Position numbers and translations under genes: made by a program
The notes under the pieces: model-generated
The model's database searches: none
What the model was told of the DNA's origin: nothing
The model's input: only the letters and a program-made list of their open reading frames with translations
Shown: positions 8,358 through 17,301 of the stretch, piece after piece
Layout of the letters: each line of letters begins with the position of its first letter
Position numbering within the stretch: position 1 is the first letter of the stretch
NCBI GenBank assembly: GCA_947458275.1
Contig: CANGYR010000007.1
Coordinates: forward strand, 62,001 to 126,000
Source of the DNA: Chitinophagaceae bacterium
GTDB taxonomy: Bacteria; Bacteroidota; Bacteroidia; Chitinophagales; Chitinophagaceae
DNA: 64,000 nt
Direction: 5' to 3'

Positions 8358-9815
8358 ATGAAACATTTATCCCTTCTCGTATTTATTTTTTCATTGTTGA
8401 ACCTAGGGGCTTTTGCTCAAAAGAAAGAAAATTCAATGACTGACTCCGGTTTCGTTGTAAGGCTTACATGCAAAAACTTTAAAGAAGGCATTTCCTATTT
8501 CTGCTACCGTATGGGCGAAAAACTCAATGTGGAAGATTCTGCAGCCATGGAAAGCAACGGAACGGCTGTTTTTATAGGAAAAAGAAGACTTCCCGGAGGC
8601 ATTTACACCATTGTTTTCCCGGGCAAAAACATCAGTGCTGATTTTTTCATAGACAAAGAACAGGAAATTTCCATTGAAGCGGATACATCGGATTTGCTTA
8701 ATATGAAAGTCAACGGCTCGCCGGAAAACCTCCTTTTCAATCAATACCAAAAATTTGTCGGAGAAAAAGGCAGCTTGTTGCAAAAAGAAAGAAATGCTTA
8801 TACAAAAGCGACAAACAAAAAAGATTCTTTGCTTCATGAAGAAAATTATCTGCGCTACAATAAAGAACTTTCTGATTACAGAGAAAGCATTTTGACAAAT
8901 CAGTCTGAATCGATGATGGCCGTGATGCTGAAAGCAATGAAAGAACCAGAAATCCCCATTAAAAATGCTAAAACACGCCAGGATACCATTTACAATTATC
9001 ATTATTTCAAAAAACACTACTGGGATGGCATAACGTTTATGGATGAACGCGTCATCCGTACTCCGTTTTTTATGCCCCGAATGGAAAGATATTACAGAGA
9101 TATTTATCCTCAGATTCCCGATAGTCTGATACAGGATATTGACTACAAACTTTTGCTTGCGAGATCCTGTCCGGAAATGTATAAATTTCTCCTCAACTGG
9201 TTTACGGATGAATATCTGAATCCCAAAATCATGGGACTCGATGCGGTATTTGTTCATCTCTTTGAAAAATACCACAGCAAAGGTCTAAGCACCTGGCTGA
9301 ATGAAAAACAAATGGAGACCATCTCCAGAAGAGCATACATGCAGATGAGCAACCTGATTGGAGTAACGGCCGCTAATATGGAGATGACAGACTCTACGGG
9401 AAAGCCTGCGGAACTTTATGACGTTGCAGGAGATTATACGCTCGTTATTTTCTGGGATCCTACCTGTGGTCACTGTAAAGAAGAAATCCCTCGTATAGAT
9501 TCCATATACAGGGCATCCTGGAAAAATAAAAACGTAAAAATATATGCGGTGCTGACAGAGCCCGATAAAAAAACAGAGTGGGTAAATTATATTAAAGAGC
9601 ATAAAATTGGCGACTGGAAACATGTATATCAAACAAAAGAAAAAGAAAAAAGTATCACCGATTCCGGAAGGCCGGGCTTCAGACAGCTCTACGATGTGAT
9701 ATCAACCCCTTCTCTGTTTTTACTGGATAAAGAAAAAAGAATCATCGGTAAAAAACTGGGCTGGGAGCAATTGAACGATTTTTTACAGACGAAATGGAAA
9801 GAAAAGAAAGGCTAA
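8358..9815 (+). CDS. TlpA-like thiol-disulfide oxidoreductase with N-terminal DUF4369/DUF5106-type region
   Basis: This is a probable periplasmic redox protein. A signal peptide precedes the cleavage region at about residue 20 (SLLNLGAFAQ). A beta-rich N-terminal domain resembling DUF4369 (GGIYTIVFPGKNISADFFID, about 25-130) is followed by an alpha-helical central part like DUF5106, and a C-terminal thioredoxin-like domain from about residue 340. The active site reads FWDPTCGHCKEEIPR, with the redox pair Cys370 and Cys373. The cis-proline region appears in VISTPSLFLLDKEKRIIGKK. This architecture is frequent in Bacteroidota. The next gene, a parvulin chaperone, begins 25 bases downstream, so the pair probably forms an envelope protein-folding operon. 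Confidence 0.88.
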   Translation: MKHLSLLVFIFSLLNLGAFAQKKENSMTDSGFVVRLTCKNFKEGISYFCYRMGEKLNVEDSAAMESNGTAVFIGKRRLPGGIYTIVFPGKNISADFFIDKEQEISIEADTSDLLNMKVNGSPENLLFNQYQKFVGEKGSLLQKERNAYTKATNKKDSLLHEENYLRYNKELSDYRESILTNQSESMMAVMLKAMKEPEIPIKNAKTRQDTIYNYHYFKKHYWDGITFMDERVIRTPFFMPRMERYYRDIYPQIPDSLIQDIDYKLLLARSCPEMYKFLLNWFTDEYLNPKIMGLDAVFVHLFEKYHSKGLSTWLNEKQMETISRRAYMQMSNLIGVTAANMEMTDSTGKPAELYDVAGDYTLVIFWDPTCGHCKEEIPRIDSIYRASWKNKNVKIYAVLTEPDKKTEWVNYIKEHKIGDWKHVYQTKEKEKSITDSGRPGFRQLYDVISTPSLFLLDKEKRIIGKKLGWEQLNDFLQTKWKEKKG

Positions 9816-9840
9816 TATTATTTAAAATACCCGAAACTAC

Positions 9841-11757
9841 ATGAAGAAATTTGCTTTTATTCTACTTCTCTTAGGTACTAACATCAATGCATACACGCAA
9901 TCACTGATTACCTACGGAAATAGTATCGTGAAAAAAGATGAATTTCTGCGTGCTTATAACAAAAACAATACCGTCGTTACAGACAAAGAAAAATCTGTGC
10001 GCGACTATGTGGAATTGTATACCAACTTCAAACTGAAAGTAAAGGCCGCTCAGGAATTAAAGCTGGATACTTCCGAACAGATGAAAGCAGATCTGATTAA
10101 TTTCAGGCAACAGATTGAAAACAATTACCTCGATGACCCTGAAACAATCAAAACACTACAGGAGCAGGCATTTGAAAGAAGTCAGCTTGATTTACATGTA
10201 TTGCATTTTTTTACTCCGGTCAGCGAAGGCGCCTCTCCGAAGGACACATTGAATGCATTTCAGCTTACAAAAGATTTATTTGCTCAACTAAAAACAGGCA
10301 ATGAAAAATATAATGAAATTGTTCCTGCAAATGACATAAAGCTATCTGATTTTGGTTTCATCACAGCATTCACACTTCCCTATCAATATGAAAACATTGT
10401 GTACGGATTAAAACCCGGACAGGCATCAGAACCCTATCGCACAAAAAAGGGGTGGCATATTTTTAAGGTGACCGAATCCCGCAAAAGCATCGGTAAATGG
10501 AAAGTAGCGCAAATACTTTTTTCTCTTCCTCCCGATGCCGATCAGCAATCCATCAGCATCATGAGACTCAAGGCTGATTCTGTGTATGATTTAATTTTAA
10601 AAGGAGGTGATTTTGCAGCTCTGGCTATGATTATCAGCGAAGACAAATTAACCTATCTCAATGGCGGAGAAATGGCGGAGTTTAGCACCGGAAAATATGA
10701 GCCCGCTTTCGAAAAAGAATTATTGGGACTTAAAAAAGATAATGATGTTTCAAAACCCTTTGTCACCTCTTTTGGCATTCACATCATTAAAAGACTATCG
10801 GTAACGCCTACCCCCTCCGACAAAAAAGACGAAGTATATCAGAATGAGCTCAGGAATAAAATATCACAAGATGATCGTGTAAAATTGAGCAAAGACAAAT
10901 TTGCCGAGGCTGCCGTTAAAAAAACCGCGTTAAAAATTCTGCCTGCAGTAAAAGAATCCGACTTGTTTAGATTTGCCGATTCGGTGAAAACCAATACTTC
11001 TTCTACAACTGAAGATTATCCCATCAGCAAAAAATCAATCTTACAATTTAAAAAAGAAACTGTAAAAGGTCTGGACTGGCTTAATTATGTAGTCAACTAT
11101 ACTGCCGATCCTGCTAATAATAAAGAAGAAAGCAACGCTGTTTTATGGAAGAATTTTCAGTCTGCCTCTGCGGTTGATTACTATCGCAAACATCTGGAAG
11201 ATTTCAGTCCGGAATTCAATTATCAGTTGCAGGAGTTCAAAGATGGCAATATGCTTTTTGAAATCATGGAAAAAAATGTGTGGGGTAAGGCGGGGGGTGA
11301 CAGTGCGGGATTGAAAAAATATTATGAAGCGAATAAAGAAAAATATCTGTGGACACCCAGTGCGGATGTAATTATCATAAATGCCCTTTCGGACTTTGCT
11401 GCTCAGGAGGCATTAGACAGTATGAAAGCTGGAGTGGACTGGAGGGTGCTTATAGAAAGCAGACAGGGGGAGTTGCAGGCCGACAGCGGGAGGTTTGAAA
11501 TTGCACAAATAAATGAAGGGAAAATCAACCCTGTTGCGCGAACTTATTCCGAAATTATAAATAATGAAGACGGCACTTTTACCTTTTATAAATTTTTACG
11601 CAAGTATGAAATGGGCCAGCAAAGAACCTTTGAAGACGCCAAGGGAATGGTTATTAATGACTACCAGAATGTGCTGGAAAAAGAATGGATTGCTCAACTG
11701 AGAAAAAAATATCCGGTTAAAGTGAATGAGATTGTGCTGAAAGAGATTTTGAGGTAA
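9841..11757 (+). CDS. Periplasmic peptidyl-prolyl isomerase with two parvulin-like domains (SurA-like)
   Basis: It likely helps fold outer-membrane or secreted proteins. The 638-residue protein starts with a signal peptide (MKKFAFILLLLGTNINAYTQ). A helical N-terminal chaperone region follows at about 22-120, a first parvulin-like domain at about 120-215 (LHVLHFFTP ... KKGWHIFKVTES), and a second with clearer rotamase features at about 220-325 (WKVAQILFSLPPDAD ... NGGEMAEFSTGKYEPAFEKELLGL ... FVTSFGIHIIKRL). The long C-terminal part, residues 330-638, repeats the chaperone-type helical layout. The gene ends at 11757 without an obvious terminator. It sits 25 bases after the TlpA-like gene. The gene name is withheld because SurA orthology cannot be shown here. 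Confidence 0.87.
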   Translation: MKKFAFILLLLGTNINAYTQSLITYGNSIVKKDEFLRAYNKNNTVVTDKEKSVRDYVELYTNFKLKVKAAQELKLDTSEQMKADLINFRQQIENNYLDDPETIKTLQEQAFERSQLDLHVLHFFTPVSEGASPKDTLNAFQLTKDLFAQLKTGNEKYNEIVPANDIKLSDFGFITAFTLPYQYENIVYGLKPGQASEPYRTKKGWHIFKVTESRKSIGKWKVAQILFSLPPDADQQSISIMRLKADSVYDLILKGGDFAALAMIISEDKLTYLNGGEMAEFSTGKYEPAFEKELLGLKKDNDVSKPFVTSFGIHIIKRLSVTPTPSDKKDEVYQNELRNKISQDDRVKLSKDKFAEAAVKKTALKILPAVKESDLFRFADSVKTNTSSTTEDYPISKKSILQFKKETVKGLDWLNYVVNYTADPANNKEESNAVLWKNFQSASAVDYYRKHLEDFSPEFNYQLQEFKDGNMLFEIMEKNVWGKAGGDSAGLKKYYEANKEKYLWTPSADVIIINALSDFAAQEALDSMKAGVDWRVLIESRQGELQADSGRFEIAQINEGKINPVARTYSEIINNEDGTFTFYKFLRKYEMGQQRTFEDAKGMVINDYQNVLEKEWIAQLRKKYPVKVNEIVLKEILR

Positions 11758-11783
11758 ATGAAAAATCTCCAATAAACAATCTT

Positions 11784-11850
11784 AAACTACATTCAACAAC
11801 GTTCAGCTGCTTTCTACATTGATTATTGAATAATCGTTATTCTACATTTT
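11784..11850. repeat. Dispersed intergenic repeat, copy A
   Basis: The segment from AAACTACATTCAACAACG to ATTCTACATTTT resembles 31353-31412. Both share TTCAACAAC, CTTTCTACATTGATTATT and a second TTCTACATTTT. Copy A contains a small inverted repeat, GATTATTGAATAATC. Both copies lie in short non-coding gaps. Confidence 0.55.
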
Positions 11851-11907
11851 ACATGCATTTCCTCTTATTTTTCCCGTTTTTTTCTCCCTAAAAGATGTAT
11901 AAAAAAC

Positions 11908-11923
11908 TTAGCAATTTTGCTAA
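11908..11923. promoter_or_regulatory. 16-bp perfect palindrome upstream of recA
   Basis: TTAGCAATTTTGCTAA is a perfect inverted repeat. Its right end lies 29 bases upstream of the -7 box proposed for recA, a position suited to a dimeric regulator. It could be the operator of a damage-response repressor; no such repressor is encoded in the window. Confidence 0.4.
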
Positions 11924-11952
11924 AATAATTAGTGTTTGTAAAAATATTCCCC

Positions 11953-11960
11953 TATCTTTG
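11953..11960 (+). promoter_or_regulatory. recA promoter -7 box
   Basis: TATCTTTG matches the Bacteroidota TAnnTTTG consensus. The ATG of recA follows 52 bases later. The nearest TTTG upstream (11935-11938) leaves only 14 bases between boxes, less than the usual 17-20 or so, so the -33 element is uncertain. Confidence 0.5.
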
Positions 11961-12012
11961 TATTCGATTATACATTTACAAGTATTCAGACACATCAATT
12001 AAAACTAAAAAC

Positions 12013-13011
12013 ATGAGTAACACAGAAAAGCTTAAAGCACTGAAACTGACTATCGACAAGATCGATAAAGACTTTGGAAAAGGATCGGTAATGATGATGA
12101 ACGAAAAAACCAATATTGAACAAGGGGTTATTTCTACCGGTTCAATTGGTTTGGATGTGGCGCTGGGAATCGGCGGTCTCCCCAAAGGACGTGTAGTTGA
12201 AATATATGGCCCGGAATCTTCCGGTAAAACAACGCTGGCCACTCATATTATTGCAGAGGCACAGAAAAAGGGAGGCATCTGCGCTTTCATAGATGCGGAA
12301 CATGCCTTCGATAGTGTTTACGCACAGAAACTGGGAGTAGACATTGACAATCTCCTGATTTCGCAACCTGATTATGGAGAGCAGGCTTTGGAAATAGCCG
12401 ACCGTCTTATTCTTTCGGGTGCATTGGATGTGGTGGTGATAGATTCTGTTGCCGCACTTGTACCAAAAGGCGAACTGGAGGGAGAAATGGGAGACAGCAA
12501 AATGGGACTGCATGCCAGATTGATGAGCCAGGCACTCAGAAAATTAACCGCAACCATTTCCAAAACCAATAGCTGCTGCATTTTTATCAACCAGCTCAGG
12601 GAAAAAATAGGTGTAATGTTCGGTAATCCCGAAACTACTACCGGCGGTAATGCCTTAAAGTTTTATGCATCTGTTCGTCTGGATATCAGAAGAATGGCTC
12701 AGATAAAAGACGGTGACGAAGTAGTTGGAAACCATGTTAAAGTAAAAGTGGTTAAAAACAAAGTGGCACCACCTTTCCGTCAGGCTGAATTTGACATCAT
12801 TTACGGAGAAGGTATTTCTAAAGCAGGCGAAATCATTGATATGGGTGTCGAATTAGGCATCGTACAAAAAAGCGGCAGTTGGTTCAGCTACAATAACGAT
12901 AAACTTGGTCAGGGAAGAGAGTCTGTAAAACAGTTGATGATAGATAATCCCGGGCTAGCTACTGAAATTGAAACTAAAATCAGAGAAAAAATAAAAGAAT
13001 CTCAGAGCTGA
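12013..13011 (+). CDS. recA: Recombinase A
   Basis: RecA forms filaments on single-stranded DNA, carries out strand exchange and activates the DNA damage response. The true start is the ATG at 12013 ([10 protein letters not shown]): the 27 extra residues in the ORF track are hydrophobic junk that overlaps the promoter. The resulting 332 residues match the usual size. Walker A reads GPESSGKTT and the segment [13 protein letters not shown] contains the Walker B strand. The L2 and MAW regions ([36 protein letters not shown]) are intact. A strong terminator follows at 13072. The upstream palindrome and -7 box suggest a regulated promoter. Confidence 0.98.
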   Translation: MSNTEKLKALKLTIDKIDKDFGKGSVMMMNEKTNIEQGVISTGSIGLDVALGIGGLPKGRVVEIYGPESSGKTTLATHIIAEAQKKGGICAFIDAEHAFDSVYAQKLGVDIDNLLISQPDYGEQALEIADRLILSGALDVVVIDSVAALVPKGELEGEMGDSKMGLHARLMSQALRKLTATISKTNSCCIFINQLREKIGVMFGNPETTTGGNALKFYASVRLDIRRMAQIKDGDEVVGNHVKVKVVKNKVAPPFRQAEFDIIYGEGISKAGEIIDMGVELGIVQKSGSWFSYNNDKLGQGRESVKQLMIDNPGLATEIETKIREKIKESQS

Positions 13012-13071
13012 TAATCTCTGCCAGGGTTCTGCTCGATTTAAACGATTTGTTTTGGGTTAGTTAAGTATTAC

Positions 13072-13098
13072 ACCGTCCTTTTCTAAGGACGGTTTTTA
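13072..13098 (+). terminator. Rho-independent terminator of recA
   Basis: ACCGTCCTT-TTCT-AAGGACGGT is a perfect 9-bp stem with a 4-base loop followed by TTTTTATTTT. It lies 60 bases beyond the recA stop. Confidence 0.92.
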
Positions 13099-13200
13099 TT
13101 TTAAAACAATAAAGCAAAACAAAGACTGTTTAGGATTGATTATAGAATAATTAAATTGCACTCAAATTTTTTATAACCTTCTGAAAACAGATTTGCAGTA

Positions 13201-14091
13201 TTGAGAAAAAATATACTTCCGCATCTCGCGCTTTTAGCAACGAATTTATTTTTCGGGATCAACCTAAGTGCTATAAAACATCTTGTTAATAACGGATTTG
13301 TACAAGCTTTCGGATTGAACTTAATAAGAATAGGCATAAGTTCTTTACTCCTTTGGATTTTATTTCTACTATATCCTTCAAAGATCAGGATTAAGAAAAA
13401 TGATATCCCTAGATTTATCTTGTGTTCAATTACAGGAATTGTAATTAATCAGCTACTTTTTGTCAAGGGATTGTCTCTGACGTTTTCAATTCACGCCGTA
13501 TTACTCATGTTGATTACCCCAATTCTAATTACAGTATTTGCAGCATGGGTTTTAAAAGAAAAACTTACTGCAAATAAAATAGTTGGTTTGTTTTTGGGTG
13601 TATTGGGTGCTACTATTTTAATCAGCTCAAGGACTTATTCCAAGACGGCCACAAATGTCTTACTTGGTGATACATTTATAATTATCAATGCTATTGCCTA
13701 TACTGTTTATTTTATTTTAGTAAAACCATTAATGGTCACTTACAGACCAATTGATGTAATAAGAATAATCTTTACCATAGGTTTATTCCTTGCTCTTCCA
13801 TTTTGCTGGAGCGAGTTTAAAGAAACTAAATGGGAATTGTTTGGTCTCACTGAATGGGTGTTACTTGGATTGGTTGTAATTGGAGGGACTTTTTTAGCTT
13901 ATCTTTTCAATATTTATGGGATTAAAAAACTGGGTGCCTCTATAGCAGGTGCTTATATCTACTCACAGCCGGCCTTTGGAACCATTATTGCTGTATTCTT
14001 TTTAAAAGAAAATATTGAGTTGTATAAAATAATCGCGGCTGTGTTTATTTTCTCCGGAGTATATCTGGCAAACAGAAAAACTATTGCATAA
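13201..14091 (+). CDS. EamA/DMT-superfamily membrane transporter
   Basis: It is an inner-membrane carrier of the drug/metabolite transporter superfamily. The 296-residue protein has about ten hydrophobic helices arranged as two EamA repeats. The first ends near FLGVLGATILISS and the second holds GGTFLAYLFNIYGIKKLGASIAGAYIYSQPAFGTIIAVFFLKE, the characteristic proline- and glycine-rich end. A TTG start at 13201 is forced: the frame contains no ATG between the upstream stop at 13174 and this codon. The substrate cannot be read; related proteins move amino acids, nucleotide bases or other metabolites. It stands alone between the recA terminator and the convergent SixA-type gene. Confidence 0.85.
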   Translation: MRKNILPHLALLATNLFFGINLSAIKHLVNNGFVQAFGLNLIRIGISSLLLWILFLLYPSKIRIKKNDIPRFILCSITGIVINQLLFVKGLSLTFSIHAVLLMLITPILITVFAAWVLKEKLTANKIVGLFLGVLGATILISSRTYSKTATNVLLGDTFIIINAIAYTVYFILVKPLMVTYRPIDVIRIIFTIGLFLALPFCWSEFKETKWELFGLTEWVLLGLVVIGGTFLAYLFNIYGIKKLGASIAGAYIYSQPAFGTIIAVFFLKENIELYKIIAAVFIFSGVYLANRKTIA

Positions 14092-14122
14092 TAGATTAAT
14101 GGATCTTACTCTCAATAATAAA

Positions 14123-14617
14123 TCAGCTTAATTTAGGATAATCAAAAAACTTAAACTTCTTTTCTGATTTTTCAAATTGCTTCCAGTCGATAATATTCGA
14201 CTCAACGCAAAATACTCCACAGGTTGGCATATTATCAATATTCATACCATCAATTAATCCATTCACAAAATCGGTAACGCCCGGATTGTGCGTAAAAATG
14301 GCAACACTTTGAAATCTGTTGTCCAGCATTCTGATTACATAATGAATCATATCGGAAGAGGCATGATAAAGAGAGTCATCAAGCACAATATCTTTTCTGT
14401 TTTTTCCTAATGTGTCAGAAAAATGCTCGCAGGTTTGACGGGCTCTTTTGGCAGTACTCGTCAGCAACAAGTCTATTTCTAATTTCTTTTTTAAAATTCT
14501 CTCCGCCATCATTGGGGCATCCCCATTACCTCGATCATTTAATGGACGCTCAAAATCAGAAAGGTCTCCAAAAGACCAGTTGCTTTTAGCGTGCCTGATG
14601 ATGAAAACTGTTTTCAT
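14123..14617 (-). CDS. sixA: SixA-type histidine phosphatase
   Basis: It belongs to the histidine phosphatase superfamily, whose SixA branch removes phosphate from phosphohistidine in signalling or phosphotransfer proteins. The start is the ATG at 14617, nine codons inside the ORF-track start, giving MKTVFIIRHAKSNW. RHAKS holds Arg8 and the catalytic His9. The family elements FERPLNDRG and TSTAKRARQTCEHF follow, and FTHNPGVTDFV supplies the second catalytic His. The 164-residue length is typical. Its upstream region carries the tandem hairpin units at 14642-14797, which would be transcribed with it if its promoter lies beyond them. The partner phosphoprotein is unknown. Confidence 0.85.
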   Translation of the reverse strand: MKTVFIIRHAKSNWSFGDLSDFERPLNDRGNGDAPMMAERILKKKLEIDLLLTSTAKRARQTCEHFSDTLGKNRKDIVLDDSLYHASSDMIHYVIRMLDNRFQSVAIFTHNPGVTDFVNGLIDGMNIDNMPTCGVFCVESNIIDWKQFEKSEKKFKFFDYPKLS

Positions 14618-14641
14618 GTGTTTATTTTTATTGTTTCTAGC

Positions 14642-14797
14642 CACATGTTATGCCCTAAATAATCATCCCCGGTTAGTATGAGCTGGCTCTTATGGGCATT
14701 TCATGTGTTTATTTAGTCTTTTAATTATTGTCACATGGTATGCCCTGAATAATCATTCCCTTTTTGTGTAAGCTCGCTCTTCTTGGCATTGCATGTT
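14642..14797. repeat. Two tandem 66-nt hairpin units
   Basis: Unit 1 (14642-14707) and unit 2 (14732-14797) are imperfect direct repeats with a period of 90. Each folds end to end: CACATG-TT-ATGCCC pairs with GGGCAT-TT-CATGTG in unit 1, and ACATG-GT-ATGCC pairs with GGCAT-TG-CATGT in unit 2. Both therefore have two short helices separated by a 2x2 internal loop whose bases differ. The apical part conserves TAATCAT-YCCC and AGCTSGCTCTT. They lie upstream of sixA on its template side and match no structured RNA that I can name. Confidence 0.7.
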
Positions 14798-14815
14798 AAA
14801 AAAAAATTACAAAAA

Positions 14816-14839
14816 AGTCGCCCTTAATTAAGGGCGACT
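14816..14839 (-). terminator. Rho-independent terminator of the T9SS cargo gene
   Basis: AGTCGCCCTTAATTAAGGGCGACT is a perfect 24-base palindrome. On the minus strand it is followed by TTTTTTGTAATTTTTTTTT. It lies 20 bases past the stop at 14860. Confidence 0.9.
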
Positions 14840-14859
14840 CATCAATATAATCAGATTGA

Positions 14860-16341
14860 TTAAAGCTTGTTAATCTTTCTTACGATTGTCTCTTCGCCGA
14901 GTTGCAGCGTTACAATATAAGAACCTCTTGATACATTGTTCATTGGAATATCAAGCATGTTAGGACCGGAAACAATATTCATCGTTCTAGTCATAACTTT
15001 TTTACCACTTAAGTCGGTAACAACCATTACCCCTCTTTCTGTTCTTTCAGCGTCTATTCTTACTTTCATATTTGAAGGAACGGGGTTTGGCGCTACAATC
15101 ATCTCAGCCACTCCGGTGTTTTTGATATTTCTCACCTGGCTGAATTTTTGAGCGGCTCCATTGTCCACTATGCGTATACGATAGTAGTTGGTTGCTTTAA
15201 CGGGCTCCATATCAGTAAAGAAGTAAGAACGGGTTGTATTGCTATTTCCGGTAGCAGCTACTTCACCAATTTGTTTGAAGTTTTTGCCGTCAATACTGCG
15301 CTCAACTATAAAGCTTTTTGCATTCAACTCGCGACCAGTATTCCACTGAAGGTTATTTATTGATCCGCTCTTCTTAGCACTAAAGCTTAATAAAGAAACC
15401 GGAAGAGGACCGCTAAAATTAATATTGATATCATCTATACCGATTACATTTCCATTTTTACTTACTCCTTCAAAACCAATTTGAATGGTTTGGTTGTTGT
15501 ATAGAGAAATATCTACTACCTCTATTTTCCAGCCGGGAGTGATGAATAATGGATCATATCTTTTTACTCCGTAAATTCTTTCCCATGTCACACCTTTATC
15601 GGTAGAAATTACCATATAAATACTGTCTTCTTTTTCCGGAAATAAATCATCGTGACTTGCATAAAAAGTTATAGTAGTAACAGGAGGATTAAGTGGGTCA
15701 ATTAAATCAGGCATATCAATACAGTTACTGTACAATCTGCTGATTGAACCTTCTGCTCCATTGTAACTGTCAAACAAATAAAAATTATTTTTTGCAGGAG
15801 CACCAAGAGGAGACAGAGGCTGCGCCTGATCGCCATTGGTATAATCTCCTATCTGTAAATTCCATAATTGATTAACCCCTGTTACTTTCTCTACATATGG
15901 AAGCACTGGAGGAATTGCTTCAAAGTCTTCAACTATCGGATAAAGACTGATGATGGTAGCCGTAATGGTTCCGCTGATAAGCGTATCATTGGTTGGATCA
16001 ATATCCCCGCTTAACTTAACTATTGCAGTATCAATGTTTGGTCCGTCATTATTCAAACCGATGCCTGCGAAAGTATACGTTACTTTAGCTCCCGGTGCAA
16101 TGGGGGATGAATTCTTAATAGTATTTACATAAGTATTTGAGCCGCCAATTTTCAATGTAACCGCAGCGCCATTTGTCAAAATATTTGAAGCACCATTGTT
16201 GATGATGTCAACATAAATAATCTGAGGGTTGCCGTAACAAGAGATGGGCGGATGTGTTATTGATACAACTCCCGCATCAATTTGAGCATAGGAAGAAAAG
16301 CTAAAAAAACTAAGTAATAAAAAGTAAAATACTTTTTTCAT
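14860..16341 (-). CDS. Secreted protein with T9SS type A sorting domain
   Basis: This is an extracellular or cell-surface protein exported by the type IX system. It starts with a signal peptide (MKKVFYFLLLSFFSFSSYAQ). A CARDB-like immunoglobulin region follows at about 25-130 (ISCYGNPQIIYVDIINNG). A jelly-roll, MAM-like or choice-of-anchor segment covers about 135-310 (TITFYASHDD ... WERIYGVKRYDP ... GNVIGIDDININ). A conserved linker, PVSLLSFSAKKSGSINNLQWNTGRELNAKSF, leads to the C-terminal sorting domain at about 410-493 (VAPNPVPSNMKVRID ... GSYIVTLQLGEETIVRKINKL). The terminal beta pattern with a basic end is the T9SS signature. No catalytic motif was seen; adhesion or matrix roles are guesses. 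The gene is monocistronic with its own terminator. Confidence 0.93.
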   Translation of the reverse strand: MKKVFYFLLLSFFSFSSYAQIDAGVVSITHPPISCYGNPQIIYVDIINNGASNILTNGAAVTLKIGGSNTYVNTIKNSSPIAPGAKVTYTFAGIGLNNDGPNIDTAIVKLSGDIDPTNDTLISGTITATIISLYPIVEDFEAIPPVLPYVEKVTGVNQLWNLQIGDYTNGDQAQPLSPLGAPAKNNFYLFDSYNGAEGSISRLYSNCIDMPDLIDPLNPPVTTITFYASHDDLFPEKEDSIYMVISTDKGVTWERIYGVKRYDPLFITPGWKIEVVDISLYNNQTIQIGFEGVSKNGNVIGIDDININFSGPLPVSLLSFSAKKSGSINNLQWNTGRELNAKSFIVERSIDGKNFKQIGEVAATGNSNTTRSYFFTDMEPVKATNYYRIRIVDNGAAQKFSQVRNIKNTGVAEMIVAPNPVPSNMKVRIDAERTERGVMVVTDLSGKKVMTRTMNIVSGPNMLDIPMNNVSRGSYIVTLQLGEETIVRKINKL

Positions 16342-16566
16342 AAAAAATTAATTTGGTTAATAGATCTTTAACGGTTAAATCGTTGGTAAATCAGCGGAGA
16401 ATGGATTGAAATGTTCCCACAATTTAGATAAAAAACAGGTGTTTTTCAAAATATTATATAGATATTAATAAATAAACACATGCCTTTCTTTTAATTTTTT
16501 ATTAAATAAAACAAATTGATGAACATTGCATTCGCTTTATAAAACAAAAAATATAATTTAGAAGAA

Positions 16567-17295
16567 ATGAAAAAAATAGCTGTAATCCCAGCCCGATATG
16601 CTGCGGTGAGATTTCCTTACAAACTGATGCAGCCCCTGGGAAATAAAACCGTCATTCGTCATACTTATGATAATACAGTTGCAACCGGTTTATTTGACGA
16701 AGTGTTTGTGGTTACCGACAGTGAAATAATTCTGACTGAAATCATCTCCAATGGAGGCAAAGCCATTATGAGTAAGCGGCAACACGAAAGCGGTTCCGAC
16801 AGGATTGCTGAAGCGGTGGAAAACCTTGATGCCGACATCATCCTGAATGTACAGGGCGACGAGCCTTTTGTAAACAAGGAAGCTTTAAGTAAACTCCTGA
16901 ATGCTTTTGAAGATTCCGAGGTGGAAGTGGCTTCCATCATGAAGGCTTTCACAGACTCCTCACTGGTGAATAACACAAACTATGTAAAAGTCGTTGTAGA
17001 TAAAAACAACTATTCATTGCTATTTAGCAGAAGCGTCATTCCCTATCTGAGGGAAGAATCTTATTCCCCGACATACTATGAACACATCGGCGTATACGCA
17101 TTCAGAAAATCAATACTTCTGCAATTCACTCAATGGGAGATGACTCCATTGGAAATCAGCGAAAAAATTGAATGTCTTCGTTACCTGGAAAACGGTATCC
17201 GGTTAAAAATGGTAGTTACTGATGAATCGGGAATTAAAATTGATGTGCCGGAAGATCTGGCTAAAGCGGAAGCGTATTTACAATCAAAACAATAA
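16567..17295 (+). CDS. kdsB: 3-deoxy-manno-octulosonate cytidylyltransferase
   Basis: It activates KDO to CMP-KDO for the lipopolysaccharide inner core. The 242-residue length and the N-terminal nucleotide-binding motif IPARYAAVRFPYKLMQPLGNKT are standard. DIILNVQGDEPFV supplies the metal- and nucleotide-binding segment, and YYEHIGVYAFRK the KDO-site region; the ending GIKIDVPEDL is a family hallmark. It lies convergent to the aminotransferase gene with a 6-base gap between stop codons. The isomerase that starts the KDO route (kdsD) is 2.4 kb away on the other strand, so KDO genes cluster loosely here. Confidence 0.96.
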   Translation: MKKIAVIPARYAAVRFPYKLMQPLGNKTVIRHTYDNTVATGLFDEVFVVTDSEIILTEIISNGGKAIMSKRQHESGSDRIAEAVENLDADIILNVQGDEPFVNKEALSKLLNAFEDSEVEVASIMKAFTDSSLVNNTNYVKVVVDKNNYSLLFSRSVIPYLREESYSPTYYEHIGVYAFRKSILLQFTQWEMTPLEISEKIECLRYLENGIRLKMVVTDESGIKIDVPEDLAKAEAYLQSKQ

Positions 17296-17301
17296 CATTT
17301 T

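Noticed and set aside
11932-12012. Upstream start of the recA ORF
   Set aside because: The extra 27 residues lie across the -7 box and have no counterpart in RecA proteins; the ATG at 12013 fits the family.
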